Positions 1 to 9,766 are shown, counted from the first letter of the stretch. The stretch is DNA of 25,000 nt from Prorocentrum cordatum (GCA_963575745.1 CAUYUJ010003871.1:35001-60000), one strand, 5' to 3'. Translations and numbers: made by a program. The notes: generated from the sequence alone by a model not told the origin.

Positions 1-255
1 CACGAAACGCTATCCTGCGCGGGGGAGACGCATGCGAACACCCCGATTCTGGCCTTCGGTGGAGCTCCCTATGGGGCCACGAAACGCTGTCCTGGGCGGG
101 GGAGACGCATGCGGACACCCCCACTGGGGCCCTCGGTGGAGCTCCCTTTGGGGCCACGAAACGCTGTCCTGGGCGGGGGAGACGCATGCGAACACCGCCA
201 CTGTGGCCTTGGGTGGGGCTCCCTGTGTGGCCACGAAACGTGTGAGGGGTGTGAC
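1..255. repeat. 77-bp tandem array, left copy (cut by window edge)
   Basis: The core CACGAAACG recurs at 1, 78, 155 and 232, an exact 77-bp period. Each unit carries GGTGGAGCTCCCT, then GGGGCCACGAAACG, and a GACGCATGCG-like box. The period is not a multiple of three and no frame persists, so it is not protein-coding. The same family recurs at 11840-12015 and 19330-20095. The array begins before the window. Confidence 0.95.
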
Positions 256-261
256 GACATG

Positions 262-386
262 GGCGGCGGGGACGATGATGGCGACGATGATGACGAGGAT
301 GTGGATGAGGATGATGCTGCAGATGATGATGCTGATGGATGATGGGCGACGGTGATGACGGTGACGATGGTGTAGGGAGAGGGAGG

Positions 387-457
<71 letters not shown>

Positions 458-460
458 GTG
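262..460. repeat. GAT trinucleotide microsatellite
   Basis: Imperfect GAT/GAC repeats from about 262 pass into an uninterrupted (GAT)n run of about 23 units at 388-457. It lies between the 77-bp array and the GGAGA array. The open frames across it (poly-Met, poly-Ser) are artefacts of the repeat. Confidence 0.95.
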
Positions 461-462
461 AT

Positions 463-624
463 GGGAGGGGAGGAGGAAGAGGAGGAGGAGGAGGAGGAGG
501 AGGAGAGGAGAGGAGAGGAGAGGAGAGGAGAGGAGAGGAGAGGAGAGGAGAGGAGAGGAGAGGAGAGAGGAGAGGAGAGGAGAGAGGAGAGGAGAGGAGA
601 GGAGAGGAGAGGAGAGGAGAGGAG
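463..624. repeat. GGA / GGAGA microsatellite
   Basis: A short GGA trinucleotide stretch turns into a pentameric GGAGA array with a few 7-bp slips. It ends directly at the 32-nt tail shared with the right-hand locus at 20701. Confidence 0.95.
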
Positions 625-656
625 ACGCGGGGCGCTGTCTCTTCAAAACGAGGACC
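625..656 (-). repeat. Shared 32-nt retroelement tail, left copy
   Basis: The plus strand reads ACGCGGGGCG, six variable bases, then CTTCAAAACGAGGACC. The copy at 20701-20732 matches it at 29 of 32 positions. Both copies sit between a GA-rich array and the downstream end of a minus-strand retroelement. Read on the minus strand, this places the sequence at the element's 3' end, running straight into TCTCC repeats. Confidence 0.8.
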
Positions 657-722
657 CAACACCACAGGATGGTTGGGAAAAATACGGGAAAGAAGAGCGC
701 GCGCGTCAAGAGCGCACTACGC

Positions 723-1040
723 TCACCCTAAGTGCGCCTGGCAAGTCGCGACTGCCACATAACGAATTAACGCCGCGCGCGTCTCCCCGGCCACCCCTTC
801 CCTGAACAATTGAAACAACGCGAGAGCGTGAGCAGAAGGGGCTGGGAGGACAATCGTCGGCCGCGAAGCTGGCCAGAGTCTGGCTCTGACGGGACATTGG
901 AGGAGGGCGTGTGGCACGTCTACGCCCTCAGCCTCACACGCAGCACACCGCGCCAGGCGCTGGGGCAAGACCGGAGCGCCCAGCACCAGGGATGGCCAAC
1001 ATCCTGTCACGCGCACAACAGCCCATAGCCGCATGGCCAA
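723..1040 (-). pseudogene. LINE C-terminal CCHC zinc-binding remnant
   Basis: The frame contains CAACEAEGVDVPHALLQC (947-894), spacing CX2CX8HX4C. A Cys/His finger followed by helices is typical of the C-terminus of LINE polyproteins. All four ligands are intact. The frame ends in a stop after CQAHLG at 723, which is probably the original stop of the element because the shared 3' tail follows within 70 bp. The start Met of the frame is not a real start. Confidence 0.75.
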
Positions 1041-1082
1041 AGTTCAGGTTCAGCAATCCCGCTGGACGAATACGGATCGCAA

Positions 1083-1517
1083 TTACACTGCCGAAGAATT
1101 GCCCCACGCACCCCTGGGCGCGCCCGCGCTGGATCCAGCGGGCATGACCCGACGAGGGGGCATTCGGGGACGCGCGGAATTGGGAGACAGAAAGCCGCCA
1201 ATTGGGAGCACACACTCCTGGCCCAGGTGCTGGCTGTTAGTCCATCCGCCCCCGGCGCGGGCTGGGCGACACTCCTGTTGGAGCTGAGCGCGGGCGAAGG
1301 ACAGGATGGTGCGATCCGCCATCTTGGCCCCCAGCCGCAAGGGCCAGCCACGCTGGGCAAGCACAACTTCAAGCGGGATGGGGGGGGCGCAAGCGCAACC
1401 CAGCAGGCGGCGGGCCCAGGCTACCCGCATGGAATTGAACTGCCACTGCGCGCAAGCCGCGCGGGAAAGGAACGGGGCAGGATACAAAATTGCGGACTCA
1501 CCGCGGGTTGGCACCAC
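1083..1517 (-). pseudogene. LINE thumb/connection remnant
   Basis: The 144-residue frame contains ILYPAPFL, NSMRVAWARRLLG and PLEVVLAQRGWPLRLGAKM. These amphipathic helices lie between RT motif C and the C-terminal finger, in the position of the thumb and connection of LINE proteins. Another frame carries STWARSVCSQLAAF just downstream, indicating a further frameshift near 1230. No catalytic role is visible. Confidence 0.6.
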
Positions 1518-1945
1518 TGCACACGGGACAGGCAGGGCACAGCCACCCGTCTCCCCCGAAAAGAGGAGAGGACACTCTCAAAAAGACTGCGTCTCCCGGC
1601 AATAGTTGCCTTCATCAGGGGGGCGAATGACAGGGCACCATCAAAAAGAATGCCTCGGATTGCCTTCTGAGAGACCACGGGGCAGTCGACATCCCCCCGC
1701 GGGGCGCTGCCACACAAGGCTAGAGCCGCGGTCTTTCCTGGGGCGCAGTTAACATGCGCGCGAGCGCGGGAAGCGCACCGCGAGCAGGCCGACTCTGGCT
1801 CAGAAGACGCGATCGCGCACGCGGCGCCGGGGGAGGAGCACGCGACAATCAAGTCGCCCACACACTGCAATGAAGGAAAATGCCACGCCCCCACCGAATC
1901 CACCAGGCATGCGCGGTCGGCTTCCAAGGGCAACCGCGTCGCCAA
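1421..1945 (-). pseudogene. Reverse transcriptase palm remnant, motif C onward
   Basis: LQCVGDLIVACSS (1867-1850 for the core) occupies the place of the F/Y-x-D-D catalytic box. The first Asp reads Gly (GGC), and the aromatic reads Cys. It is followed by HVNCAPGKTAALAL, the usual basic motif after the catalytic box, and by IRGILFDGALSFAPLM, equivalent to the L-G block of LINE RTs. About residue 120 onward (RGRRVAVPCLSRV) the match drifts and the frame changes. With the catalytic Asp changed, the polymerase would be inactive. Confidence 0.8.
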
Positions 1946-2184
1946 TTCCCGCAGCCACGCGCGCTTGCGTGAAGCGGGGGCTCCGCGGCAGCCGCCGCCG
2001 CCGCCCCCGCCGCCGCCGCGTGGAATTCAGCCGACGCAGTTACCATGGCCGGGCGATATCCCACCGACGCGCCGAGGGGCACTGCCAGACAAAAGCGCGG
2101 AGGAACCAAAGCGGCCGATCCAATCGGGGGCCGTTGCTCAACCTCCTGCAAGAATCACCTCAGCTGGGCGCTGAAAATTGGCAC

Positions 2185-2400
2185 GAAAAATCGTCGATCT
2201 TAGGCAGCGCCACCAACTAGTTCAAAGCGCACCGACGCAAGGCCTCGCAAAGCCAAGATTTGCCTGTCAGAGGCGATGAAATCATCCAGCAGTAGCCAGT
2301 CAATACCTCGAACACCCGCCGAGTGGGCGTTAACCAACATGGCCAGGTGGGACGCAACATCAAGCCCACTGCAGGTCAGTGACCGCCCAATATACGGCAA
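2185..2400 (-). pseudogene. Reverse transcriptase palm remnant, motifs A and B
   Basis: One frame reads TDLQWA and then meets TGA. The overlapping frame reads LDVASH. Together they give the LINE motif A pattern (D, four residues, aromatic, D) broken by a small indel near 2360. The frame continues with VRGIDWLLLDDFIASDRQ to VGGAA and then TAA at 2200-2202. Downstream in the same frame, DRRFF occupies the place of motif B, so the stop falls where the conserved Gln before Gly is expected. This reading uses general RT motif spacing, not an alignment. Confidence 0.7.
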
Positions 2401-2418
2401 GCTTTGCGCCGCCCCGCA

Positions 2419-2800
2419 CTAAGCATGCAGGAGGAGGCCAATGCGAAGAACCAAAGGATCGCCCACCCCGCCTTGCTGGGCCACCCCACAGCAGGCCTCA
2501 AGCCGACACCTATTTCGGGCGGCCCATAGGCCGTCCACCACCGATGCCATCACGATGGACATTGAAATGGGCCGCAGGCAAGCGAGCTGGCGCACCGCAC
2601 GGGGCCCGGACTTATGCAGAGGTGAGATCTGGCGGGCGCGCCACAAATTGCCAGTGAGACCGCAGTGGCGAGAGATACTCACTACTGCCCTGGCAAGCCG
2701 CCGGCCCACTGGCACTGATGACCTCAAGGACGCGCAACACCCCTTCAAAGTTGCCGACGCGGGCCTGAGGTCATCAAGCATGTGATCTACCTCGCGCACT
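2419..2800 (-). pseudogene. Reverse transcriptase fingers remnant
   Basis: In this frame the N-terminal RT block of LINEs is seen: PLHKSGP, spacer, then LRPISM (2619-2560), matching the usual pattern of a basic residue and Gly-Pro followed by RPIS. It continues VMASVVDGLWAARN and later AQQGGVGDP, in the place of the Q-G block that follows RPIS in LINE RTs. The frame ends at 2419 after LLLHA, and the palm continues in another frame downstream. Confidence 0.75.
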
Positions 2801-3178
2801 GTACAATGGCTCCTGCGTGCCGAGCGAAAACACGAACTCGGGGCCGCCCCAGGCAGCACGAATACAAGTGACAGAGCCCCCCTGCGCAGCAACGGCGGCC
2901 GCGTCAAATGGGGAGTCATTGCAGACGCGCGCAAAGAGGTCCTCAGCAATCTGCGACGGCACGCCGCGGCCTGCCCCCGCATCCACAACGGCAATATGGC
3001 ACGCTCGCTGTTCCGCACTGAAACGGGACACGAACCGTTCCGCTGCGCCGGGGTCCTGCGACCGCAATTGCGCAGACTGCGTTGCAGAACGGTGCCCCTG
3101 GGCCCACGCCGCATCAGCCGCAGCCCGCTTAAAGTCCCCATGCTCAGCGAGAGCCTGCGGGTTGATCATCGCAGCCAA
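2774..3178 (-). pseudogene. LINE endonuclease-RT linker remnant
   Basis: The 134-residue open frame begins MAAMINPQALAEHGDFKRAA and is helix-rich and of mixed composition, unlike the surrounding shadow frames. The segment lies between the endonuclease-like region and the RT. LINE proteins commonly have a poorly conserved helical linker there. The frame ends in YSARGRSHA. Reading resumes in another frame with a segment containing VDHMLDDLRPASATLKG, which resembles the helix that precedes the RT fingers. No enzymatic motif is visible. Confidence 0.5.
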
Positions 3179-3581
3179 GGTTCGTCGATGAGGGATTCAA
3201 GAGACAAGGCAAGCAAATGCAGGAGGGGGGCCACGCCATCGAGGGCCGCGCCCCGCCGGGGCCCTGTGCGCCACGCAACCCTGCCGAAGCCTACATCCTA
3301 CCGCGGTGGACATGAGACAGGCATTGGCCACACCAGAAGGCTATGATCGGAAAGAACGCCCAGCGCCTCAGAGACATAAACTGGCTGCGCCTCCTGGCCA
3401 TTGGGCACCAGCACCAGATCTATGCAGGCACCAGGCTTCTATTGCCCGGTCCTCGGCTGATTCGGCACAGGGCGCACGCCTGCACTCGGACTCATGCCGA
3501 GGAGCGGAGGACAGGTGAAAATCAGCACCACCACAAGCACGATACAATGAGCTTAGTATTGCACTATAGACAACCAGGTGA

Positions 3582-4022
3582 TTACATCACCCCCTGGAGC
3601 CAGCTAGCAAGCGCAAAACACGAGGTCTTGTGTGACAGCGGACGCATTGTTTTCCCATGTAGCAGACCATTAGACCCGCGGGAAAAACCGGTCCACAACC
3701 GGCTGCAATGCACAAGAGTGCTCCGCGCGCACAAACAATCCAACGACCCACCATTCGGCGGAACGTTCCCCGAGGGAAACCCTGGTGGGAGGCACGCGCC
3801 AAGTGGCAAGCGGGCGCCTGGTAGCACGCCGATACCCACCCCACGTGCGACGAGTGAGTGCCCCACGGCTTCAAGTCTCCAGTCCAACAGCGCATCCGTG
3901 CCCAACGCAATGAAAGCCGTTATGCCAAGGTTGAAGGTGGCAAAACACACAGCCGGGGACCACAGCAGGCGGTCTATGTGTTGCAAATGCCGATGCTTCC
4001 TGCTCCGCCATGGATCCCGCAT
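3582..4022 (-). pseudogene. LINE endonuclease-like N-terminal remnant
   Basis: The 146-residue open frame contains FATFNLG (residues 27-33), then a segment ending VGIGVLPGARLP and PPGFPSG. This layout resembles the start of an endonuclease/exonuclease/phosphatase fold: ATFN strand, helix, then a hydrophobic strand. The Glu expected after the second strand (as in LQET) is not evident, since the sequence there reads LPGA. After residue ~85 the frame no longer looks protein-like, which suggests a frameshift. The later GDLN/SDH-type blocks of the fold were not located. It sits upstream of the RT, as in APE-type LINEs. The fold assignment is moderate; the link to the element is firmer because of order and strand. 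Confidence 0.45.
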
Positions 4023-4030
4023 ATCGGCCC

Positions 4031-4394
4031 CCGGAGGGGTCTCGCAAACTCCTCCCTGATGAAGCGAGCAATGAGACCGCGCACGATTGCGGCCACATGC
4101 TCAGCCGAGGCCCCGCCTCACATACTAGCGCAGGCGAAAGAGCAGGAGCGCAACCCTGCAGCGCCCGCATGTCCTCAAAGGCCGCGGGACGCTCCAAGGG
4201 TCGCTGCTCTCCCCCCAACCACCGCGTGACCACCGAGCGTACGCTGCCCAAGGGCGCCGCCACAGGTTCTATCGAACCCCCCAGCAATCAAGCAATCAAG
4301 GGCGCACCTGGGCGAGTCCGTCAAGGTCAGGCAGGAGCCAAAGGCAACACGCAATGCAACTGCTGAGCCCTGAGGTCATTCCTCACCCGGGGGG
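4031..4394. other. Spacer upstream of the LINE, no clear gene
   Basis: Minus-strand frames here could be the element's N-terminal leader, but no zinc finger or other motif is seen. Nothing else is recognisable. Confidence 0.3.
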
Positions 4395-4620
4395 TGCACG
4401 CGCCACACCAACGACAACAACGACGGCGAGGACCACGACCACCAGGATAGGACGCATTTCTCACATCCAGCAGCCCCGCCCGGCGAGCCCCCCAGGGAGA
4501 CCCACCAGACGGCCAGGGCGACGACGAAGCCCTTCTGTCGCAGGCGGAGGAGGGGACGACCTCCAGGATATGACCTGTTTCTCACATCCAGCAGCCTGCG
4601 AAGAAGAAGCGGGCGAGACA
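4395..4620 (+). repeat. ~122-bp-period repeat doublet, left copy
   Basis: CACCAGGATA and CTCCAGGATA recur 121 bp apart (4440 and 4561), each followed by TTTCTCACATCCAGCAGC. The whole block is repeated in the same orientation at 6050-6260, including GGCGAGCCCCCCAGGG-like and GACGGCCAGGGCGAC boxes. The function is unknown. A splice-acceptor-like CACATCCAG/CAG occurs in each unit, but no exon is demonstrated. Confidence 0.8.
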
Positions 4621-4731
4621 ACACTGCAAGGGTACACTGACGTGCCAGGGCACACCACGACGACACGCAACGCGCAACACGATGGAAGGCGCAACCACAC
4701 CAACAAGCCATGCTGGAACACGATCGATGGT

Positions 4732-5879
4732 TATATAGGAGAGACCGTGATCCACCGCAGCTTTACTATGGAAAATTGCCAACCTTTTCCTCCGGAACCC
4801 GGGGGTCTCCCCCCCCCCCTCCGAAAATCCCCCCCCCCCTGCTGGAACCCCTCCCCCTCCCCCCCCCTCCCAAAACCCATCCCCTCCCCTCCCCCCCCCC
4901 CCCCCCCCCCGGGAGGGTTCACCCCTCCCCCCCCCCTCCGGATCCGGGGGGGGTCACTACCGGTTGGAACCCCCCCCCCCCCTCGAAAACCGGGGGGGGT
5001 CACTACCGGTTCGACCCCCTTCCCCCCACGCACCGCCAGCAAACGACCCCCGGTCCCTACCACCGCTCGCATGACATCCCCCACTGTTGTTCCCAGCACC
5101 ACTGTCCTCACCACCACTGCCCCCGCTGGTTCCACCACCGTCTCTATTGTCCCCACCAGTGCCCCCACCACTATCGCACTGTCCCCACTGTCCCCACAAC
5201 TGTTCCCACCACGGTTCCACTCTCCCCACTGTCTCCACGGACCCAACCACTGCCTATCCCCACTGTCCCCACTGTCCCACTGACTCCTCCGCTGTCCCAC
5301 TGAGCTGTCCCACTGTTCCCACCACTGTCCCCACTGTCACTGTCCCCACTGTACCTCTGTCCCATTGTCCCACCGCCGTCCTCGCCACGCCTTTACCAGT
5401 GTCCCCACCACCATTGTACCCTCCACTGTCCCAGTGTTTCCACCTCATTCCCACTGTCCCCACACCACTGTCCCCACCACCACCGTTCCCACCACTGTCC
5501 ACTGTCCCCCCTGTTCCCACCATTGTCCCCACCACTGTCCCCACCACTACCGTCCCCACCGTCCCCACCACTGCCCCCCTTGTCCCCACCATGTCCCCTG
5601 TCCCCTCACCACTGTCCACACACGTCCCACCAACACCGTCCCCACCACTGTCCGCACCCCCACTCGGTTTTCGTGGGGGGGGGTGGGGGTTCGAACCGGT
5701 AGTGCCCCCCCCCCCCCCTTTCATGATGAGCTGGGGCGGGGCAGGGGGGAGGGGTTCGAACCGGTAGTGACCCCCCCCGGTTCTCCGGAGGGGGAAGGGA
5801 GCGGGGGGGAGGGGTTCGAACCGGTAGTGACCCTCCCCGGTTTTCCGCCAGCTGCGGTAGAACACGCTCTTTCTATATA
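4732..5879. mobile_element. Fold-back element with terminal inverted repeats
   Basis: The left end from 4732 (TATATAGGAGAG...ACCGCAGCT) and the right end read inward from 5879 (TATATAGAAAGAG...ACCGCAGCT) are inverted copies of about 30 bp. Inside, GGTCACTACCGGTTSGAMC occurs at 4952 and 4999. Its reverse complement TTCGAACCGGTAGTG occurs at 5690, 5755 and 5815. The arms contain poly-C and poly-G tracts. The terminal TATATA could be a target duplication or part of the arms. No transposase is present, so it would be non-autonomous. Confidence 0.7.
5050..5660. repeat. CCACTGTCCCCA minisatellite
   Basis: Degenerate units of about 9-15 bp built on CCACTGTCCCCA and CCACCACTGTCCCC fill the centre of the fold-back element. 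Open frames across it give Val-Gly-Thr or Pro-Thr repeats with no fold signature. Confidence 0.9.
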
Positions 5880-6049
5880 GCTAAGCTCTTGTTCATTACA
5901 CGAAAAACCCGCCTGCCACGACGACGACGACAACGACGGCAACGAAGACACCCGCCCCCTCCCAGGTCAGCCGCGTGCTGCCCAACGGCAGGCTGGCGGC
6001 AGACAAGGTCGCACGACAGGGCAAGAACTGGCAGAAATATTTCCTGGGC

Positions 6050-6262
6050 CACCACGAACACGACACCACGACGGCGAGGACGACGACCACCAGGTATGAT
6101 ACTTTTCTCATATCCAGCAGCCCCGCCCGCCGAGCCCCCCAGGGGAACCCACCAGGACGGCCAGGGCGACGGCGCAGCTCTTCTTGGTCGCAGGCGGGCG
6201 AGGGGACGGCCACCAGGATATGACATGTTTTTCAAATCCAGCAAGACTCCTGCAGGACCGCA
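6050..6262 (+). repeat. ~122-bp-period repeat doublet, right copy
   Basis: CCAGGTATGAT (6090) and CCAGGATATGAC (6213) lie 123 bp apart, each followed by a CATATCCAGCAG-like box. Direct copy of 4395-4620, with the fold-back element lying between the two copies. Confidence 0.8.
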
Positions 6263-6569
6263 CAACAGAGAACCGCGCGGGCTAGGCTGCAAGACACCTT
6301 TCCCGCGCGGCGCACGCAACTGGATAAGTTGGGTCTTTCTCTCGGAAAAGAAATCACAGATGATGCCCTGTGCTGGGGCGGGAAAACACGGACAGGCCTG
6401 GTTGTAAGCGACCCCCCTGCAGGAGGTCGTAGCGAAAACATATGCACTGACCCACCGCGGGGGGGATACTGATACGGACACGTTTGCCTGCAAGGGGCAC
6501 ACCAGGGAACGACTGCGGTCGAAACGGGGGAGGGCAGGCGGGAGAAAGAGACGAGGGAGGAGGACAGCA

Positions 6570-7125
6570 CGGGGCAACTGCCCAGGCGACGCCCCCCCCA
6601 CAGCGAACCTGGCGGGCGCCAACGGACAGGCCCCCCAGAGAAGGAATGGAGACCCCGCGTGCTCATCACAAGCAACGAAGAGGACGCCAGCAGAGAGGGA
6701 GGACAGGAGCATGCAACCACTTTGCTCGCACTACACAAGCCACGCCGGGCACACACTGAGAACGCAGCACGAGCAGGAGCACGGCAAGAGGGAGGAAGGG
6801 ACAAGAGAGGCAGGGGGAAGCAAGGAAGGAGCGGGATTCACGGGCGCAAGTAGAACAGGGAGGGAAAAAGTGCGTGGCAAATACCGAGACGACGCGACCC
6901 CCCCGCGCACCCCGAGGGCGCCGACGGACAGGCCCCCCAGAATAGCAGTAGAGACCCCACTTGCTAAGCACACGCAACTAGGAGGACGCCAGGAGATGGG
7001 GAAGACAAGGGCTTGCAACCAATTTGCGTGCACTGCGAAAGCCAGGCCGGGGCTCATATGAAGAGCACAGCCACAGCAGGAGCACGGCAAGAGGGAGGAA
7101 GGGGCAAGAGAGACGGGGGGTGGCT
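6570..7125 (+). repeat. 302-bp tandem duplication, two copies
   Basis: ACGGACAGGCCCCCCAGA occurs at 6622 and 6924. Both are followed by the same order of boxes: GAGACCCC, GAGGACGCCAG, TGCAACCA, GAGCACGGCAAGAGGGAGGA. The copies are diverged, and no frame is conserved between them with confidence, so they are recorded as repeats, not exons. Confidence 0.8.
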
Positions 7126-7314
7126 TGGATGGAGCGGGGTTCCCGGATGCACGTTCCTTGTCCGCCTGCCTCACGCGCTGGGCCCGGTCCACAAAACGAG
7201 GTGGATCCAATTATCACCAGGACTCTATCCCGAAAGGAGTCAGTGCATGAGAAATTGCGCGGGCGCGTGCAGCCACACGCATCTACGCTTCGCTGGGCCG
7301 AACGCAAACACGAA

Positions 7315-8318
7315 CTACGCGACTTCTACGGGGGTCGCCCCCAGGAGTTGAAGCAACGGATCGATTCCGCCAGCGGGCGCTGCGGGATCAGCGGCCGCAC
7401 CCGAAGCCCCAAGGAGCTGCCGGGCTGACAAGCGGGCTGCCCGGGCAACGGGGGCCGCCGCCGCAGCAGGTGTCGGGACGCTGGGCGCAATCGGTTGGAC
7501 GGGCCCGAAGAGGTACAGGAGCTTCTCCGTGTACTCCGAAATAACGGTCCGGCCTGCCCTCACCGATACACGCCCCGCCCTACTGTCGACGAGTTGGGAC
7601 ATCATGGTCTGCGTCGGGCTCGACCTCCACATAGCTTGAACTGCGGGCTGCAATTTGTCGCCTCGTGGACACCAAACGAGACGCACCTGCCTAGAGACTT
7701 GTCAGGGAGGACCTGCCCGCCGAAGGCCGCCATGATGTGACGCAGATCGGCACGGAGGACAAGCTTCACGGCGCGTTTGTCGCCCACTGCTTCACGGGCC
7801 TTCCCGAGCCACGCGGCCTGAGCAGCCGCCACATCTCCCACGCAAGGCAACTGGGCGCACGCACAGGGGTCGACAGGCGCTGCTGGCCGCACAGCACAAG
7901 CTGGAGAGCGCACTTGCAGGGTGGGCGCCGCGCCTGCAGAGAGGGGCGCAGCAGGGGCGACGGCGGCCACAGATGGAGCGCACATGGCGCCTGGAGGGCG
8001 CCCCGGCTGGCAGAGCACCGCGCCTGAGGCAAAGAGCACGGCCGGGGCCAGGGCTGTCACGGATGGTGCGCCTGGGGCATCCAGTGGTGTTTCGGCCGAG
8101 GAGCAGCAGCGCCAGCCACAGGCCCAACAGAGCAGTTGCTGCAACAGTGGCCGCCAGGCATGGACGTCCCGCACGCCTGCGCTGGGGATGCAGTGCGGGG
8201 ATGGCGTTGGCGCGGGCGGCAGGTCGTTCAAGTGGACCCGTTGCTCCTGGAGGCGCTTCGTCTTGTTGGCAACCTCTTGAGGGGTGCGTCGGACGATGAG
8301 GCCAGAGGGGGCGTGCAC
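7315..8318 (-). pseudogene. Unrecognised coding remnant with a frameshift
   Basis: One frame gives ADLRHIMAAFGGQVLPDKSL followed by GRCVSFGVHE. Near 7655 the sense moves to the next frame as GDKLQPAVQAMWRSSPTQTM and on to EKLLYLFGPVQPIAP, ending in TAG at 7315. Both parts have a balanced, globular composition unlike neighbouring frames, so this is probably one gene broken by a 1-base indel. Upstream the same frame reads VRRTPQEVANKTKRLQEQRV. Earlier protein-like pieces reach about 8660. I do not recognise the family. It may belong to another retroelement, but no diagnostic motif is visible. Confidence 0.35.
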
Positions 8319-8662
8319 CCACTCGCGGTTGCCAAGAGGCGCGAAGTGGGCAGGTCACACTTTTTTTGAAATTGACACGTCCCGCCGCGCGTGGTAGCAG
8401 GCGAGCCGTGCCACCACCTCTCATTGTCGCACACTGCAGCTGGGAACGTCGCCCTGTTGCAACAGCTTCCTGGGGGGCACCAATCGGGTGAGCCCTGGCA
8501 AGTACGCCTGGCCGAGTTCCTTGGCCCACTGGCTTCCTTGGCCAAGCTTCTCCAGAAGCTGGTCAGCACAGCTGGCGACCATAGGAGGGAAACCCCAGCT
8601 ACGGAACGGCGGGTTCGCGGAGGAGTGGCTTCCTTACGCGGGCGCCGCTCATCTGAGTGCAT

Positions 8663-9710
8663 GGGGCTGTGGCTCTGCCCGTAGAACGATGTTTTTCCGT
8701 CAGCCCACCAGGCCAGGGAGGATGCCGCGTTTGCACAGGCCGCGGCGCCCCAGTGCTGGAGCTACGTGCAGGCATGGCTTTGGTGACGTGGCTTGCCAAC
8801 CTTCTGGCGCGCGTTTCAACGTCGGGCGACGGTTCGCCCAACGCGCCGCTGGCCCATTGGAGGGCACCCGGCGCCACTGTTGCCTGACACCGTGGCCGTT
8901 TACATCAGCTTTGCGTCTGCGCCTGCTCGCTGCTTTGCCCGCGTGGCTCCCTGCACCCAGATCCTGCCACCGCAGGCCTGGGACGGGAACTCACTCGGCT
9001 GGCGTCTTGCCCTGCGTGGGCGCGCGCGGGGGGCGAGATGCACAAACACGGCGCTGGCCCCGGCGACTGCCAGGACGCTGCTGCCAGCCACCCCACCACA
9101 GGAGGGCGAGGCGCTGCAACCAAGCGAGGAAGGTGGATCGTCCACGTCTGGCCTGGGAGGGCGGTCCGCCCTGCGGTGGCCCGGCCCCGTTTTCAGGGCC
9201 CACGCGCGCGCACCCCCTGACTGATCAGACGGTGCTGAACCTGGCCGCCCTGCAGACCCCCGACTCTCCCAGTGCGCTGCGGAGAGGGCCCTGCCCCTGC
9301 CCAGTCAACCCAGCAGGCTGCGCCCTGGCGCGCCTGCTGGCTCCCCACTTACGTGCCCCACTGCTGCTGAGGGAGCGCCGGGCGTTTGGCTGCACGCACG
9401 CACTCGTGCGCGGGCGCACGGCAGGACGCGGGAACTGCGTGCGGACGTGAAGGTATGCAGTGATGATGCGCGCGAGGGGTGCGACAGAATGAAGGGGCTC
9501 TGCAACTGGAACACTCGGCCCTGCATCGGGCCACAAAACGCACAAGGGTACGCCAGAAGAGAGCAGTGCCTCGACGAAGCTTTGCCGCTGAGGCTTCTGA
9601 GCCTTCTGGGGGGGGTGCCCACTGAGCGCGGCGATAGCGCCGAAAGGCTGCAGCACCGCCTTGGTACAGGTCTCAAGGGGGTCACGTCATGTGCGAGGGG
9701 CGCGCCATCC
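8663..9710. other. GC-rich spacer, no clear gene
   Basis: Overlapping open frames exist on both strands, including a 320-residue plus-strand frame (8488-9450), but none shows a recognisable motif. A minus-strand frame (9225-9656) has a patch of mixed composition (PLCVLWPDAGPSVPVAEPLH) that may be an extension of the remnant at 7315-8660. This is unproven. Confidence 0.3.
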
Positions 9711-9711
9711 T

Positions 9712-9717
9712 TCTCTG

Positions 9718-9766
<49 letters not shown>

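Larger units (their letters stand above)
720..4030 (-). mobile_element. Decayed LINE-type (non-LTR) retroelement
   Basis: Read on the minus strand, domains appear in the LINE order: an endonuclease-like start (3944-3768), a linker, RT block PLHKSGP...LRPISM (2619-2560), RT motif A near 2380-2350, motif B near 2210-2185, motif C (1867-1850), then a C-terminal CX2CX8HX4C finger (947-894). The coding sequence jumps between frames many times and has a stop in motif B, so it is not functional as it stands. Its 5' end may extend to about 4290, and its 3' end runs to the 32-nt tail at 625-656. Membership of a family widespread in dinoflagellates is an inference from memory. Confidence 0.85.

Noticed and set aside
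389-805. Poly-Met and Glu/Arg-rich open frame
   Set aside because: Direct translation of GAT and GGAGA microsatellites.
3343-4059. 238-codon plus-strand frame
   Set aside because: It lies opposite the LINE endonuclease-like region, whose minus-strand reading has motif support.
5685-5835. GGTTCGAACC boxes resembling a tRNA T-loop or pol III B box
   Set aside because: No acceptor, D or anticodon arms surround them; they are part of the inverted units of the fold-back element.
8488-9450. 320-codon plus-strand frame
   Set aside because: Composition is typical of a shadow frame; no motif, and minus-strand pieces look more protein-like.
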